64,000 nt of DNA, taken from NCBI GenBank assembly GCA_019636375.1, contig JAHBXS010000001.1, forward strand, positions 682,001-746,000, written 5' to 3'. This DNA is from Pirellulaceae bacterium (GTDB lineage: Bacteria > Planctomycetota > Planctomycetia > Pirellulales > Pirellulaceae). The stretch's first letter is position 1. Each line of letters begins with the position of its first letter. Shown here piece by piece: positions 43,186-53,911 of the stretch. The notes beneath the pieces were generated by a model. It saw nothing but the letters and a program-made list of their open reading frames with translations, had not been told where the DNA came from and did not search any database. Made by a program: the position numbers and the translations under genes.

Positions 43186-46100
43186 TTATGCCTTTCCGGA
43201 TTCGTGTTGTTGAGCCAACTCCCACAGCCGCCGCAAAAATCGACCAAACTTCGGAGCTTGGACATGCGTGACGCTCGTCAACGAGACGCGAATGACTTGG
43301 CGCTTTTTAATTTGGTCTTCAGCCCATTCACACGATGCACCGACTTGTGCCCAATCGAGGTCAGAAAGTTGCTCTTGCGAAACGGCGAATTCTATCCAAA
43401 TCGCTTCAGGATTTTTGGTCTCGATTCTCGCCCAAGTCAGCCGCTGATTTTCTTCTGAGATCATTTCCGATTCGACGAGGCAATTGACTTCTTTTTCCTG
43501 GGTCCAATCAAATTGCACTTGTTCGCCGACCACCGCAGTGATTGCCGACTCTAGGGATTCCAAAGTCCGAAAACTCCACGCTGGGGTTTGTTGTTCGGGG
43601 AACCCTTTGGGCATTAAATGCCACTTCCGACCCAATACGGACCAGGGCATGACATTTGAAGCGTCCCTTGCCGTCTGTGATTCTTGAGAACCGGACGACG
43701 ATCCCGCGCCAGATAACGACTTGCCCAAATGGCCGATCACGGCCTCATCGACGAACGACCGAAACGCCGGCGTATCGATCTCGTCGTATTGATGCAGCCG
43801 CAACTCGACTTCTTGTTGTCGCCCCTGCAAAGAAACTTTAATTCTCGGCTGGTTTCCATAGATCGGCAGATCCACCAATTCGTTGTTGGTTTTGAGCTTG
43901 AGCCGCCGTTGTAAATCGTCGGCTTTGAAGGTTCCACGTCGCACTCGAAACTTGAGTTTGAGCATCCATTGATCACCGGTCAAAGCGTGAAAAAACCAAT
44001 CATCGGCTCCTTTCGTGGCCTTGATTTCTACGACACTGCGTTCGTTCCAATTGGTTTCAGCCCAGCCATCGAAACTCTGAATTCGCTCGACGATATCCGC
44101 CAGAATTTTTCCGTCCCATTTGGTGGTCTTGCCGTTGTGAGCGACATGTGGCCCGGTGTGCCAACCGGGACCATCTGCTTCCCAAGGCATTTTGGCTTCG
44201 GCTCCAACATCTGAAATATCGATTCCGGCCTTCGTTTCAGCATGAGGGTCAAACGGTTTTCGTTCCACATAGGGCCCTGCCGCGAGGACTGGAGCCATTG
44301 CTTCACCCGTCCAACAACGAGGAAGTTTCGACTTCGTGGCTTTCGCCGCATAGGCAACGATCTTTTCTGGCGTACCGACGGCGACAACTTCACCACCCAG
44401 ATGCCCCGCCTCGGGCCCCAACTCGATCACCCAGTCTGCAGCCTTGATAATGTCCAAGTTGTGCTCGATCAAGACTACTGAGTTCCCCAAATCGACGAGC
44501 CGTTGCAGGACCTCCAAAAGCTTTGCCAAGTCGTCGAAATGCAGCCCTGTCGTCGGCTCGTCCAAAACGTACATCGTCCGCCCTGTATCTGGTCGTGCCA
44601 ACTCTGCTGCGAGCTTGACCCGCTGAGCCTCACCGCCTGACAACGTCGGTGCGCTTTGCCCCAATTTAACGTAATTCAATCCAACGTCGCACAACGTCTT
44701 GATCGTTCGTTGAATTTTGGGGATGTTCTCGAACAACTTCACGGCTTCGCCGCAAGACATTTCCAGCACGTCGTTGATCGTGTGCCCTTGGAACTTGACC
44801 GATAAAGTTTCTTCATCGTAGCGGCGTCCTTGACAGACCGGGCATTCCACCCAGACATCAGGCAAGAAGTGCATTTCGATGCGGTTTTGCCCGTTTCCCT
44901 GACAAGCCTCGCAGCGTCCACCGGCGACATTAAAACTAAATCGACGCGGCGAAAATCCACGCACCTTTGCGTCGGGCAACTCGGCGAACAGTTGCCGAAT
45001 CAAATCGAAAGCCCCCGTGTAAGTCGCCGGGTTACTCGACGGAGAGTTCCCCAAGGGATGTTGGTCGACCTGAATGATTTTGTTGATGTGTTCAATACCC
45101 GTGATCTTGCGATGGGCTCCGGGAGTTGTCCCGGCCATGTGCAGTCGTCGGGCCAACGTGTTGTACAAGACCTCATTGACCAGCGAACTTTTTCCACAAC
45201 CGCTTGGACCGGTGACAACCGTCAGCGTTTGCAGAGGAATCTCGACGTCGATGTTTTTGAGATTATTTTGCCGGGCTCCGATAATTTTCACCGAGTTAGG
45301 TGGCGAAAAAGTGGCTGCCGTGTTCGCATCGGAGGCAGAAGTTTTTTTCTTGCTGCGGCCTTTGGCAGGTTTTGCTTCCACAGGCTCAGGCGGCTCCAGC
45401 CCCGGACGTCGCCGAAGCGGAATCGGGATTGCCTTTTTTCCGGATAGATAAGGCCCAGTGACCGAGGACGCTTGTTTCTTGACTTGACTCATCGTTCCAG
45501 ATGCCACCACCTGACCGCCGCCCACTCCAGCTTCCGGTCCGAAATCAAAAATGGCGTCGGCGTTCTCAATCACTTCCCGATCATGTTCAACCACGACCAG
45601 GGTGTTCCCTAAATCGCGGAGCTTTTTCAATGCTCCCAGCAGTCGTGTATTGTCTCGCGGATGCAAGCCAATCGTCGGCTCGTCCAACACGTACAACACG
45701 CCGCACAAGCCGCTGCCCAACTGGCTGGCCAAGCGAATCCGTTGCGACTCGCCGTTGCTCAAGGTTGCCGAGCCGCGACCAATCGTCAAATAATCCAAGC
45801 CGACATCGTTTAAAAATTCGACGCGATTCTTGATCTCGTTCAACAATTCTCCGGCGATCTTCAATTGCCGTGCATCAAGTTTCCAATCAGCAACCGTTTG
45901 CCGTAGGGTTCCCAGCGGCAGACGACAAATCCCGTCGAGCGTCAGCCCCATGAATCGCACCGCCGCCGCGTCTTCGCGAAGGCGGCTTCCTCCACACGCC
46001 CCGCACTCAACCTCACTCACCATGGCCTGCATTCGTAAACGAATGGACGTGGAAAGCCGAGACGCTTCGTCGAGCGTCGGGTAAAGTCCCTTGAATTGAA

Positions 46101-49100
46101 ACTCAAAACCGGGTTGCTGGTCGGTCCCCTGGATTTGAAACCATCGCTCTCCGGTCCCATAGAACAATATCCGTCGTTTGCGGGACTCCAGTTGACTAAC
46201 GGGAGTCTGCATGTCGATACCCATCGTGCGGCAAACGGCCTCCAACATCGCTTGAGAAGTCGGATCTTCGAGCCCCGGCCAAAGCCGCAACGCTCCGTCG
46301 GCGAGGCTTGTTTCCATGTTCTTCAAGAAGAGTGCGGGATTGGCACCCATTTGCGTCCCGATTCCTTCACAATCCGGACACCAACCCAATTGGCTGTTGA
46401 AGGAAAAATGATGGGGGGAAAGCATTTCAAAACCTCGCCCACACGACTCGCAAGCCAGATGTTGACTATGCCGATCCGTAACCCAATCGACTTGACTCGC
46501 CGCTTCATCGGCAACCGCGACGAACAACTCACCGCGTCCAATCGAGAGCGCCGATTCCACACTCTCAGCGATTCGCGAACGGTTCGCCCCCTTGATATCG
46601 ACGCGATCCACGACTACTTGTAAGTCAACTTTGCTTTGCCGCAGAATCGTGGGAGCCGCATCAAGCTCGTAGACTTGACGGTCCACGCGAACCCGAACGA
46701 AGCCCTTTTGCCGCAAATCGGCCCATAGCTCTTCGAGGTCTTGCCAGCCCTCCAGCGATACGGGAGCGGTGATTAAAACTCGGCAGTTGTCGTAGCGTTT
46801 CAAGATCTTGTCGACGACTTGATCGGCCGTTTGGGTCCCCACCTTGGCATCACATTCTGGACAGTACGGCGTCCCCAGTCGCGCGAACAGAATCCGCAGG
46901 TAGTCATAAATTTCGGTGATCGTGCCCACGGTGCTGCGAGGAGTTGAGCCGAAGTTCTTTTGCTCGATGGCAATTGCCGGAGACAGTCCATCGACATGAT
47001 CCACGCGAGGCTTCTGCATTTGGTTCACGAATTGCCGAGCGTAAGAGGAGAGGCTCTCGACGTAGCGGCGTTGCCCTTCAGCGTAAATCGTATCCATTGC
47101 CAGGGAGCTTTTGCCGCTTCCACTGGGTCCGCAAAAAACCGACATTTGATCGCGGGGGATCGTGACATCAACGTTCCGCAAGTTGTGCTGCTGAGCACCT
47201 TGGACGACGATCTCGGTGGCTTGGCGAATCGTCGGTTTAGCTGTTTTCGATTTCCCCTTGGGTTTGGCGGGTTTGATAGGCGTTTTGGGTTTGAGAACTC
47301 GCTGCAACGCTTGGCCCGTGTAGGAGCGAGGATCGGCGGCGACTTGTTCCGGCGTCCCCGCACAGACGACTTCGCCGCCACCTCGCCCACCTTCGGGGCC
47401 CATATCGATCAACCAGTCTGCGGTCTTGATCACATCCAGATGATGTTCAACAACGAGAACCGTGTTTCCCGCTTCGACAAAATCATGCAAGACATCGAGC
47501 AAAAGTTTGACATCCTTGAAGTGCAGCCCGGTAGTCGGTTCGTCGAGTAGATACAACGTCCGACCGGTGCTGACCTTGGCCAACTCGCGGGCCAGTTTGA
47601 TGCGTTGGGCCTCACCACCACTGAGGGTTGGGGATGGTTGGCCGATTGTCAAATAATCGAGCCCCACTCTTTGTAGGGTAAACAAGCGGTCCTTGATCTT
47701 GGGGACGTTTTCGAAAAACTCCAAAGCAGTTTCGATATCCATATCCAAAACGTCGGATATCGTTTTGTCTTTGAATTTGACTTGCAAAGTCTCGCGGTTG
47801 AAACGCTGACCTTCGCAAACCGGACAAGTCACCCAAATATCGGCCAAGAAATCCATTTCGAGTTTGTTGGCACCGTTGCCTTCGCAGGCTTCGCAGCGTC
47901 CCCCTTTGACATTGAAGCTAAATCGACCGGGCTCATAACCTCGCCGTTTCGCCTCAGGCATTTGGGCATACAGCTTGCGGATTTCATCGAACAATTTGAC
48001 GTAAGTGCCGGGATTCGAGCGGGGCGTTCGTCCGATTGGGGATTGGTCAATGGCGATCATCTTGTCGAGATGTTCGATCCCCTCGATGCGGTCGTGAGTC
48101 CCCGGTTCGCCGGTCCCGCGATTGAGTTCGATGTTCAAAACCTCAGATAAAATGTCGTTAACAATACTGCTCTTGCCGCTGCCGCTGACACCAGTGAAGC
48201 AGACGAACTTGCCCAACGGGATTTCGACATCGACGTTTTTGAGATTGTTGTGCCGAGCCCCTAAGACCCGCAGCATTTTGTCGGGCTGCACGGCTCGTCG
48301 TTGTTTTGGGATTTCAATCCGTTGAGTTCCGGCGAGGTACTGCCCGGTGAGGCTGTTCGAATTTGAGGTTACATCCTCCAGTCCCCCTTGGGCAACGACC
48401 GTCCCTCCGTGAACTCCCGGACCAGGCCCGAAGTCAATGATCGTATCGGCGGCACGCATCGTGTCCTCGTCGTGCTCGACGACGACCACGGTGTTCCCCA
48501 AATTGCGGAGGCTTTGCAGCGTCCCGATCAGTCGATCGTTGTCTCGGGCGTGAAGGCCAATGCTGGGCTCGTCCAAAATGTAAGTCACGCCAACAAGCCC
48601 CGCACCGATTTGCCCGGCCAGTCGAATTCGTTGCGTTTCTCCGCCGCTCAGGGTTGGCGCGCTTCGGTCCAGCGTCAAGTATTCCAGGCCGACGTTCAGC
48701 AAAAAGCCCAACCGCTGAGTGACTTCCTTCAAGGGTTGCAGCGCGATCATGCTGCGAATCGGATCGAGTTCCAATTGTGACAAAAACTCGACCGCCTGAT
48801 CGATGGACAATTGGCAGAGACCAGGCAAATTGAGCTCTGGGGCCTCGCTAAAATCCGAGTGTTTTGAACGCAAGCGAAAGTGTCGGGCCTGTTCGTTAAG
48901 GCGCTGGCCTCCGCAGGTGGCACACTGGACATGGTCCATGTACTGTTCGTAAAAAGATTTCTTCGACTCTAGCTTAAGGTTGCGATATTTGTCGTTGAGC
49001 TCCGCCACGATCCCTTGGTATTGACCACCGTACTTCATTGGCGACGCACCTCCGCGCCAAGTGAAGGTGATGTGGGTGTCACCGGCTCCGTAAAGCCAAA

Positions 49101-50229
49101 GTTGCTGATACTTCTCTGGCAAATCCTGCCAGCGAGAGTCCAACAGGAAACCCTCGGGGAGTTCGTCCAAGCGTTCAATCGTATCCGCCACTCCTTGGAA
49201 GATATGGCGACGCCAGCGACCAAAATCCTTCCAAGGCCCATAGAGTTCCACGCAACCTTGTTTGATCGACAACTCTGGCCTTGAAATCAGGAGTTTAGGC
49301 ACGAAGGAAAAATATTGCCCCAGCCCCGTGCATTCCATGCACATCCCTTGGGGACTGTTGAAGCTGAACATTTGCGGCGAAGGGGGACGAAAGCCCAGAT
49401 TGCAACGACCGCAACCGTATTCCAGTGAGAATAACTCGTCGCGGTTGGCCGAAGTTTTAACTCCTTGAGCCTCGCCTTCATCATCGACAAACGCCTCCTC
49501 TGCTTGCTCGTCGATGGTTGTGACGAGCATCGTTCCCTCACCGATTTTCATTGCCAGCTCGACGGCCTCGGCGATGCGACTGCGGTTCTCTGGTTTTACG
49601 GCGAGGCGATCAATCACAACTTCAATCGTGTGCCGCTGTTGCCGATCCAATGAAATTTCTTCATTCAACGAGCGGACTTGGCCGTTGACCCGCACGCGGA
49701 TGAAGCCCTGTTTGAGCAAATCCCGAAACAAGTCTCGATGCTCCCCCTTTTGAGCACGAGCGACTGGTGCCATGATTTGCACCATCGTCTCGCTCGGCTT
49801 GAGCATCAATTGGGAGATGATTTGCTCGCGGGTTTGTGACGCGATCGGGTCGCCACACTTGGGGCAATAGGGTTGACCAACACGAGCGTACAAGACCCGC
49901 AAAAAATCGTAGATTTCTGTAATCGTCCCGACCGTACTGCGGGGGTTTGAGCCGGAGGATTTTTGAGAAATCGAAATCGAGGGGCTAAGTCCGGAAATCA
50001 AATCGACATCCGGTTTGGGCATTTGTTGCAAGAAGTGTCGAGCAAAACTCGATAGGCTCTCGACATAACGCCGCTGACCTTCGGCAAACAACGTGTCGAA
50101 CGCCAGACTGCTTTTGCCGCTGCCGCTAACACCTGTAAGACAAATCAATTGGTTGCGGGGCAAAACCAAATTGACATCCCGCAAGTTGTGCTCGCGAGCA
50201 CCCTTGATCACAATATCCGAGTTCGACAT
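43186..50229 (-). CDS. uvrA: Tandem UvrA fusion, excinuclease ABC subunit A, with extra C-terminal domain
   Basis: 2347 residues: two complete UvrA modules plus a tail. Module 1 (about 1-985) has Walker [10 protein letters not shown] near 33, zinc-site Cys pairs (CMEC, CEAC...CPVC), signatures [13 protein letters not shown] and [12 protein letters not shown]. Module 2 (about 1003-1980) starts [15 protein letters not shown], has Walker [10 protein letters not shown] and GPSGCGKSS, and signatures [13 protein letters not shown] (Asn in place of Gly) and [12 protein letters not shown]. The final ~360 residues ([34 protein letters not shown]) are not UvrA and I cannot place them. UvrA finds DNA damage and loads UvrB. 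UvrA normally dimerises, so this is a single-chain pseudo-dimer; Chlamydia has a similar ~1,800-residue fusion. Ribosome site AGGAGGGG precedes it. Confidence 0.95.
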   Translation of the reverse strand: MSNSDIVIKGAREHNLRDVNLVLPRNQLICLTGVSGSGKSSLAFDTLFAEGQRRYVESLSSFARHFLQQMPKPDVDLISGLSPSISISQKSSGSNPRSTVGTITEIYDFLRVLYARVGQPYCPKCGDPIASQTREQIISQLMLKPSETMVQIMAPVARAQKGEHRDLFRDLLKQGFIRVRVNGQVRSLNEEISLDRQQRHTIEVVIDRLAVKPENRSRIAEAVELAMKIGEGTMLVTTIDEQAEEAFVDDEGEAQGVKTSANRDELFSLEYGCGRCNLGFRPPSPQMFSFNSPQGMCMECTGLGQYFSFVPKLLISRPELSIKQGCVELYGPWKDFGRWRRHIFQGVADTIERLDELPEGFLLDSRWQDLPEKYQQLWLYGAGDTHITFTWRGGASPMKYGGQYQGIVAELNDKYRNLKLESKKSFYEQYMDHVQCATCGGQRLNEQARHFRLRSKHSDFSEAPELNLPGLCQLSIDQAVEFLSQLELDPIRSMIALQPLKEVTQRLGFLLNVGLEYLTLDRSAPTLSGGETQRIRLAGQIGAGLVGVTYILDEPSIGLHARDNDRLIGTLQSLRNLGNTVVVVEHDEDTMRAADTIIDFGPGPGVHGGTVVAQGGLEDVTSNSNSLTGQYLAGTQRIEIPKQRRAVQPDKMLRVLGARHNNLKNVDVEIPLGKFVCFTGVSGSGKSSIVNDILSEVLNIELNRGTGEPGTHDRIEGIEHLDKMIAIDQSPIGRTPRSNPGTYVKLFDEIRKLYAQMPEAKRRGYEPGRFSFNVKGGRCEACEGNGANKLEMDFLADIWVTCPVCEGQRFNRETLQVKFKDKTISDVLDMDIETALEFFENVPKIKDRLFTLQRVGLDYLTIGQPSPTLSGGEAQRIKLARELAKVSTGRTLYLLDEPTTGLHFKDVKLLLDVLHDFVEAGNTVLVVEHHLDVIKTADWLIDMGPEGGRGGGEVVCAGTPEQVAADPRSYTGQALQRVLKPKTPIKPAKPKGKSKTAKPTIRQATEIVVQGAQQHNLRNVDVTIPRDQMSVFCGPSGSGKSSLAMDTIYAEGQRRYVESLSSYARQFVNQMQKPRVDHVDGLSPAIAIEQKNFGSTPRSTVGTITEIYDYLRILFARLGTPYCPECDAKVGTQTADQVVDKILKRYDNCRVLITAPVSLEGWQDLEELWADLRQKGFVRVRVDRQVYELDAAPTILRQSKVDLQVVVDRVDIKGANRSRIAESVESALSIGRGELFVAVADEAASQVDWVTDRHSQHLACESCGRGFEMLSPHHFSFNSQLGWCPDCEGIGTQMGANPALFLKNMETSLADGALRLWPGLEDPTSQAMLEAVCRTMGIDMQTPVSQLESRKRRILFYGTGERWFQIQGTDQQPGFEFQFKGLYPTLDEASRLSTSIRLRMQAMVSEVECGACGGSRLREDAAAVRFMGLTLDGICRLPLGTLRQTVADWKLDARQLKIAGELLNEIKNRVEFLNDVGLDYLTIGRGSATLSNGESQRIRLASQLGSGLCGVLYVLDEPTIGLHPRDNTRLLGALKKLRDLGNTLVVVEHDREVIENADAIFDFGPEAGVGGGQVVASGTMSQVKKQASSVTGPYLSGKKAIPIPLRRRPGLEPPEPVEAKPAKGRSKKKTSASDANTAATFSPPNSVKIIGARQNNLKNIDVEIPLQTLTVVTGPSGCGKSSLVNEVLYNTLARRLHMAGTTPGAHRKITGIEHINKIIQVDQHPLGNSPSSNPATYTGAFDLIRQLFAELPDAKVRGFSPRRFSFNVAGGRCEACQGNGQNRIEMHFLPDVWVECPVCQGRRYDEETLSVKFQGHTINDVLEMSCGEAVKLFENIPKIQRTIKTLCDVGLNYVKLGQSAPTLSGGEAQRVKLAAELARPDTGRTMYVLDEPTTGLHFDDLAKLLEVLQRLVDLGNSVVLIEHNLDIIKAADWVIELGPEAGHLGGEVVAVGTPEKIVAYAAKATKSKLPRCWTGEAMAPVLAAGPYVERKPFDPHAETKAGIDISDVGAEAKMPWEADGPGWHTGPHVAHNGKTTKWDGKILADIVERIQSFDGWAETNWNERSVVEIKATKGADDWFFHALTGDQWMLKLKFRVRRGTFKADDLQRRLKLKTNNELVDLPIYGNQPRIKVSLQGRQQEVELRLHQYDEIDTPAFRSFVDEAVIGHLGKSLSGAGSSSGSQESQTARDASNVMPWSVLGRKWHLMPKGFPEQQTPAWSFRTLESLESAITAVVGEQVQFDWTQEKEVNCLVESEMISEENQRLTWARIETKNPEAIWIEFAVSQEQLSDLDWAQVGASCEWAEDQIKKRQVIRVSLTSVTHVQAPKFGRFLRRLWELAQQHESGKA

Positions 50230-50297
50230 GCGGCGATTCGCCCCTCCTGTGGCCGAAAATGAGAACCTCTCATTCTAACACATCGCCCTATAACCTC

Positions 50298-51296
50298 TCA
50301 ACCGCCCTGCAACCAAGGCATCATTCCCCGCAGACGCTCCCCGATTTTTTCAATTTCCGATTCCGCTGTTTTTTTGCGGGAGGCCAATATCGACGGCTGC
50401 CCAGCCTCGCATTCACGTAAAAACTCGCGAGCAAATTCTCCTGACTGAATTCGTTCCAGGAGCTGCTGCATGTTTTCTCGAACGTGCCCGTCGATGACTT
50501 GGGGCCCGCAGATTACGTCGCCATATTCGGCGGTCGTGGAAATCAAGTCCCGCATGTAACCAATCCCGCCGACTTGCAATAAGTCGATAACGATTTTCAG
50601 TTCATGCAAGCATTCGAAATAGGCCAGTTCCGGTTGATAACCCGCTCGAACCAACGTTTCAAACCCAGCCTGAACAAGTTGGGTTAACCCCCCGCAAAGG
50701 ACTGCTTGCTCGCCGAAAAGGTCGGTTTCCGTTTCCGCAGCGATCGACGTCAGAATCACGCCTGCTCGTGTCCCGCCGATTGCCCAGGCATAAGCCAAAC
50801 CTATCCCCAATGCTTCTGTATCGCTGTCATCATCAACCGCGAGCAAACACGGGACCCCGCCCCCCCGTTGATATTCGCCGCGAACCATGTGGCCTTGCCC
50901 CTTGGGTGCCACCAAAATCCTTTTATAACCCGTAGAGCGTTCCACCAAACCGTAATGAAAGCTGAAACCGTGACACGTTAACACGCTCGCGTTCGATTTC
51001 AATTGCGGTAGAACCAATTCTCGAAACACCGTTCCGTGATGCTCGTCTGGAATCATCAGGCAGATCAAATCGGCTTGGGCAACCGCCTCGGCAATGGGCA
51101 GCGGTTCGAAGCCGTCCTGTTGGGCCTCATTCCAACCTCGTCCCCCTTCTCTTTGCCCAATTAAAACCGAGCAGCCACTGTCGCGGAGATTGCGGGCATG
51201 GGCTTGACCCTGGGCACCGTAGCCGATCACGGCAATAGTTTTTGAAAGAATCAGTTCCGGTTGGGCGTCGTCGTTGTGATAAATGGTCGTTGGCAT
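50298..51296 (-). CDS. ilvC: Ketol-acid reductoisomerase
   Basis: 332 residues from MPTTIYHNDD (51294-51296); the longer frame up to 51440 adds a non-family tail. The enzyme rearranges and reduces acetolactate or acetohydroxybutyrate with NADPH in branched-chain amino acid synthesis. The dinucleotide motif GYGAQGQAHARNLRDSG is near 25-41, followed by IGQREGG and LAPKGQGH... as in class I (short) enzymes. The knotted helical domain carries ETDLFGEQAVLCGG, with the metal-binding Asp and Glu. No ilv neighbours. It lies upstream of uvrA with ~70 bases between. Confidence 0.95.
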   Translation of the reverse strand: MPTTIYHNDDAQPELILSKTIAVIGYGAQGQAHARNLRDSGCSVLIGQREGGRGWNEAQQDGFEPLPIAEAVAQADLICLMIPDEHHGTVFRELVLPQLKSNASVLTCHGFSFHYGLVERSTGYKRILVAPKGQGHMVRGEYQRGGGVPCLLAVDDDSDTEALGIGLAYAWAIGGTRAGVILTSIAAETETDLFGEQAVLCGGLTQLVQAGFETLVRAGYQPELAYFECLHELKIVIDLLQVGGIGYMRDLISTTAEYGDVICGPQVIDGHVRENMQQLLERIQSGEFAREFLRECEAGQPSILASRKKTAESEIEKIGERLRGMMPWLQGG

Positions 51297-51523
51297 GGTG
51301 GTTCTCGGTGGTGTTGGTTTGTTCACCGATTTTAGAGTCTCGATGAAAACAAGTCTAACCGCCAGCCTGCAAACCGCTCGAAATGGGGTATCTAAAATTT
51401 TGCGATGTTGGCAAAACATCCTTTCCTTGCCTTTCGCCATCCAGTCATCTCAACTAAAATTTTCAATTCAGATCAAGGTGGCGCAAGCCCTATTCAGACT
51501 CATCATCAAACCGACGCATCCCA

Positions 51524-51778
51524 ATGAATTGGTGGAAAAGAAAAAGAAAACAGGAAATGAATGCCGGAGTCGGTTGCGGCTACTTGTTTGGCCTTGGATT
51601 GACCATCATCATGCTTTTGCTGATCAACGGGCTGATTGTTCGGGCGTTCGTGATGCGGAATACTGACGACTCGATGGATTTGCGTCTGATCCAAGCGATC
51701 CAATTTCTGGCCACCATTGGCCTAATTGCCGTCGAGTTCTGGATATTCGACCGACTCACCCGAAACTGGCATCGCTGA
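51524..51778 (+). CDS. Small two-helix membrane protein
   Basis: 84 residues. A Lys/Arg-rich start (MNWWKRKRKQEM) is followed by two hydrophobic segments (YLFGLGLTIIMLLLINGLIVRAF and FLATIGLIAVEFWIF) with an inside-positive N-terminus. No Shine-Dalgarno is evident, but codon use and composition are coherent. It is between divergent ilvC and the lipoprotein gene on the other strand. Family unknown. Confidence 0.5.
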   Translation: MNWWKRKRKQEMNAGVGCGYLFGLGLTIIMLLLINGLIVRAFVMRNTDDSMDLRLIQAIQFLATIGLIAVEFWIFDRLTRNWHR

Positions 51779-51811
51779 GAGCGTTACGTTTCCTCCAGAC
51801 AAACTCGTTGT

Positions 51812-52504
51812 TTAACGCTCTGTTACGAGATCCAAAACTCGTTGTCGAATGGTCTCGTAGGAATCATCAACCTCGAGCATACCGTAATTGACACGCCCTG
51901 AGTCTACTTTGGCTCCCAAAGCTGCCGTCATTGATTTGCCTTGCATTCGCCCAATTTCGAAGTCGATGATTTGCAGTATCTCTGGATCATCATCTAAAGT
52001 CCAAACTCGGAACGACAGCGGTCTCACAATCCCATTTTCTGGTAATTCTCGTTCCCTCTCGCCTAAGTTCAAATGTACATCAATGCGTTTGTCTTCCAAG
52101 ACAATTGACTCCAAAATCAGCCACGCAATCTCAAATTCTTCCTCAATGAGTTTTTCTTTAGCTTTTAATGCCAATTCGTATCCTTCAGCCAACTGCCCGC
52201 TTTTGAACAAAGCCTGAGCTTCTCGGAAAATCTCTATCCCGAAAACCGCATCCACTTTTTCGGCAACATTTTCTTTCGCGTCTCCAATTGCGGAGTCTGC
52301 AGAGGATTCAAGGGGGGGCATCTTTTGCGGATCGCCTGATTTCTTCGTTTCCGTCGCTGAAGAAGTCTCCGCCTGTTGCGTTATTGTTTCGCTGCTTCGG
52401 AAACAGCCACCAGCCACAAAAGTGAGAACAACCAAAGTACTCGTATAAAGACGTTTTATTTGGGACCTCTTATTAACAACTGACAGTTCAAAGATCACCT
52501 TCAC
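51812..52504 (-). CDS. Putative lipoprotein
   Basis: 230 residues. An n-region with Lys/Arg, a hydrophobic stretch (LYTSTLVVLTFVAGG) and Cys34 after FVAGG form a type II lipoprotein signal. The following Ser/Thr/Glu-rich linker leads to a helical segment (EIFREAQALFKSGQLAEGYELALKAKEKLIEEEFE) that resembles a TPR-like repeat. No enzyme motif. It is 41 bases downstream of murB, in the same direction, so co-transcription is likely. Role unknown. Confidence 0.65.
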   Translation of the reverse strand: MKVIFELSVVNKRSQIKRLYTSTLVVLTFVAGGCFRSSETITQQAETSSATETKKSGDPQKMPPLESSADSAIGDAKENVAEKVDAVFGIEIFREAQALFKSGQLAEGYELALKAKEKLIEEEFEIAWLILESIVLEDKRIDVHLNLGERERELPENGIVRPLSFRVWTLDDDPEILQIIDFEIGRMQGKSMTAALGAKVDSGRVNYGMLEVDDSYETIRQRVLDLVTER

Positions 52505-52545
52505 AAGGGTGAAAAAGCACGAAAATTATTGAATCCCGTTCAACG

Positions 52546-53424
52546 CTACCAAATCTGCATTGCCAGTGCCAATTCGACGCCGATTTTGTCGTTGACATGG
52601 GTCTTGACCGCTTCGATCAATGAAAGGACATCCTCGACCTTGGCCCCCTCTTTGGCTACCAAGTAATTCGGGTTAGCATCGAAAAGTTGTACAGCACCGG
52701 CTCGCAATCCCTTCGCACCCGCACGAGAAATCAACTCACCGGCAGGCTCGCCAAGATGGTCTTTGAAAAGATAAGCCGCAGGTTCGCCGAACGACGGCTG
52801 CCTCGCGCGCCTCACAATCCAATTGCGTTGCATTTCTCGTGTTAGAGACTCGGAGTTTTCTCGTTCGAATTCAAAGGTCGCTTCTAGAATGGCAAGTTCG
52901 TTTAAGCTGCTGGAGCGATAGGAAAAACTGAGAGCATCTGCTCCTCGTTGCACTAATTCTCCAGTTCGCGTCAGGGCTTTGGCAGCCACACACCATGAGC
53001 CAATATCGACACCATCGGAACCTGAATTGACATGCAAAGCCCCCCCGATTGTTCCGGGAATCCCCACCAAATGCTCTGGCCCGTCAAAGCCCTCGCGGGC
53101 ACAGGAAGAGACAAAATGGGACAGGCGAACCCCTCCACCTACGATCATCCGATTCCCTTCTATCGTAAGTGTGCTGAACGCCGGAGCAGACAAATGGATC
53201 ACCAGTCCGCTGACTCCGGAATCCCGCACCAGCAAGTTGGTGCCACCCCCAATCAACCGAGTCGCCAATCCCGCAGCGGTCGCTCGCCGCACAAGCTCAG
53301 CGATTTCCCCCTCGGTAGTTGGCTCGGCGAAATATTGGGCCTTGCCGCCGAGTTTGAGATTAGTGTACGGCGCCAACGGTTCGTCTTCACGAACAATGTG
53401 TTCCAATCCTGCAAACAAACTCAT
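52546..53424 (-). CDS. murB: UDP-N-acetylenolpyruvoylglucosamine reductase, catalytic Ser/Cys replaced
   Basis: 292 residues from MSLFAGLEHIV, chosen because AAAGGAG stands 8 bases before the ATG. MurB reduces the enolpyruvyl ether to make UDP-MurNAc with FAD and NADPH. FAD-binding motifs are clear: LIGGGTNLLVRDSG, VGIPGTIGGALHVNSG. The catalytic proton donor normally lies in G-(S/C)-x-FKNP; here the place reads AAYLFKDHLG, so Ser/Cys is Tyr. Tyr-Arg in FSYRSS and Glu of GVELALAMQIW are kept. Either another residue donates the proton or activity is lost. MurB matters because planctomycetes were once thought to lack peptidoglycan. A lipoprotein gene follows. Confidence 0.85.
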   Translation of the reverse strand: MSLFAGLEHIVREDEPLAPYTNLKLGGKAQYFAEPTTEGEIAELVRRATAAGLATRLIGGGTNLLVRDSGVSGLVIHLSAPAFSTLTIEGNRMIVGGGVRLSHFVSSCAREGFDGPEHLVGIPGTIGGALHVNSGSDGVDIGSWCVAAKALTRTGELVQRGADALSFSYRSSSLNELAILEATFEFERENSESLTREMQRNWIVRRARQPSFGEPAAYLFKDHLGEPAGELISRAGAKGLRAGAVQLFDANPNYLVAKEGAKVEDVLSLIEAVKTHVNDKIGVELALAMQIW

Positions 53425-53434
53425 CACGTCTCCT

Positions 53435-53740
53435 TTAGTATCCGCTAACAAACTCGTGTTGGCATTCAATCTTCTTGACAGCGGCGATCCAACAGCCGAG
53501 CAAAGGGCTTCGACTTTCACCCTCCGAGGCCGAAGAACTGTCGCCAGCCCGAGGGACGCCCGTCAACTGTAATTTTCCACTTTCGTCAAAGTCGATTATT
53601 GCCAGTTTTTCGCGAATTTCCAAGACGGCGACCAAATCGACGAGCGCGCATCCCCAAATTATCGATGCCTCGCGTCCAAATCGAAACCCAAAGTAATAGG
53701 GGTGTCCGATTTGAGGCAAACGGCGACTTTCACCATTCAA
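53435..53740 (-). CDS. Doubtful small ORF upstream of murB
   Basis: 101 codons beginning with TTG, 11 bases before the murB start and on the same strand. Residues include FGFRFGREASIIWGCALVDLVAVLEIREKLAIIDFD, a plausible beta-strand pattern, and an acidic/serine stretch DSSSASEGES. No Shine-Dalgarno or ATG is found. It could be a short leading gene of the murB operon or a chance frame over the promoter region. I give it low weight. Confidence 0.3.
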   Translation of the reverse strand: MNGESRRLPQIGHPYYFGFRFGREASIIWGCALVDLVAVLEIREKLAIIDFDESGKLQLTGVPRAGDSSSASEGESRSPLLGCWIAAVKKIECQHEFVSGY

Positions 53741-53759
53741 AATTGCAAAATTTGCAATT
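53741..53759. promoter_or_regulatory. Perfect AT-rich palindrome in the murB/permease intergenic region
   Basis: AATTGCAAA-A-TTTGCAATT, nine-base arms around one A, 53741-53759. It lies between the divergent murB-side genes and the LptF/LptG-type permease gene. It may be an operator for an unknown regulator. Based on symmetry only. Confidence 0.35.
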
Positions 53760-53911
53760 GAAAATTGCTGTCGGTCCGGAGAGGCAATTTCGCTAGAATG
53801 CGGGAGGCGGGGACCCGTTTGTCGAAGTCGCCGTTTCGCGTTAGCCGTTTAATGCCAGACTTTGTGGGCCTTCTACCAATTTTCGTTTCACCTGCAACTT
53901 GATCGAGTTGA

